This document shows positions 63,717 to 64,000 of a stretch of 64,000 bases of DNA, one piece after another. Under the pieces are notes generated by a model that saw nothing but the letters and a program-made list of their open reading frames with translations, did not search any database and was not told where the DNA came from. The position numbers were made by a program, and so were the translations under genes. Where the stretch lies: contig CM067363.1 in NCBI GenBank assembly GCA_034401795.1, forward strand, positions 32,654,470 to 32,718,469. Direction: 5' to 3'. The stretch comes from Chaetoderma sp. LZ-2023a (lineage: Eukaryota; Mollusca; Caudofoveata; Chaetodermatida; Chaetodermatidae). How positions within the stretch are numbered: the stretch's first letter is position 1; every line of letters begins with the position of its first letter.

Positions 63717-64000
63717 GCCTATGCAATGGTCCTGACACATATCCATTTGCAGGACAACAAGTAAATTTTTTGGATTTGAAGGTCTACCGGCACGAACCCA
63801 TTGATGATGTATTGTTTTGGATATGTTTGATGTTTCTGCAAGTTTATAATTCCAGAGTCCACCCTTCTTTGAAATCTTTGGTTTCCTCTCTGGGATTGCC
63901 CCATTAGTACTGGCCTTCATACATATTGTAGATATGGGATTGTCTTCTGGGGGGTCATGACCCCGGGGACATCTTATATTTGCAGTCCAAGAACCCCAGC
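63717..64000. other. Window end, no gene seen
   Basis: Begins with a weak H1-arm-like 'aatggtcctgacacatatcc' + 'atttgcaggacaac'. The rest is unassigned. Confidence 0.35.

Overview
This window is animal nuclear DNA: introns with GT-AG boundaries, arrays of minisatellites, many families of short palindromic elements, a Tc1-type transposon, a LINE remnant and a tRNA-derived SINE. The dispersed repeats (the 'AGCTCACCTGGCC...' and 'CAAGATGGCC' families, and units with 'AGGTCACAGTGACC') point to a marine invertebrate. From memory I favour a lophotrochozoan such as a mollusc or brachiopod, with amphioxus as an alternative; this is not tested. There are no bacterial operons, rRNA genes or functional tRNA genes.

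The only gene I can name is the 3' part of PRPF3 (U4/U6 snRNP protein Prp3), on the + strand. Seven exons (512-655, 833-932, 5490-5603, 10821-10939, 14192-14296, 21787-21842, 24812-24973) join in frame into about 265 C-terminal residues ending in TAG. The 5' part of the gene lies before the window.

The most striking feature is how its introns are built. Four of the six introns (after exons ending 932, 5603, 10939 and 21842) hold a tandem array whose unit is a copy of that exon's own 3' end plus the start of the intron, so the 5' splice site itself is the repeat. The periods are 47, 53, 28 and 43 bp. Each array differs in sequence, so the same process seems to have happened independently at each donor site. 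None of the periods is a multiple of three. Further minisatellites fill the rest of the introns, and a 30-bp array of about 41 units lies just past the stop codon.

From about 26.3 kb to the end the sequence is mostly repeats: (i) palindromic elements with TTAA ends (families called H1 and H3 here) and 'GTTGAATATTTTGAAA' hairpins (H2), alone or inside a 400-bp composite (H4); (ii) long, internally repetitive 'CAAGATGGCC' repeat blocks (R5); (iii) many minisatellites, several of which clearly grew from the end or an internal part of one of those dispersed repeats; (iv) a broken LINE reverse transcriptase at about 29.9-31.67 kb, followed by a SINE with the same 3' tail; (v) an apparently intact Tc1-family transposon (56520-58175) inserted into a (TA)n tract; (vi) a decayed retroelement gag-like frame on the minus strand (58210-59210). 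One short minus-strand terminal exon (47347-47468) may belong to an unidentified small basic-tailed protein.

Family names H1-H4 and R5 are labels used only in this annotation.
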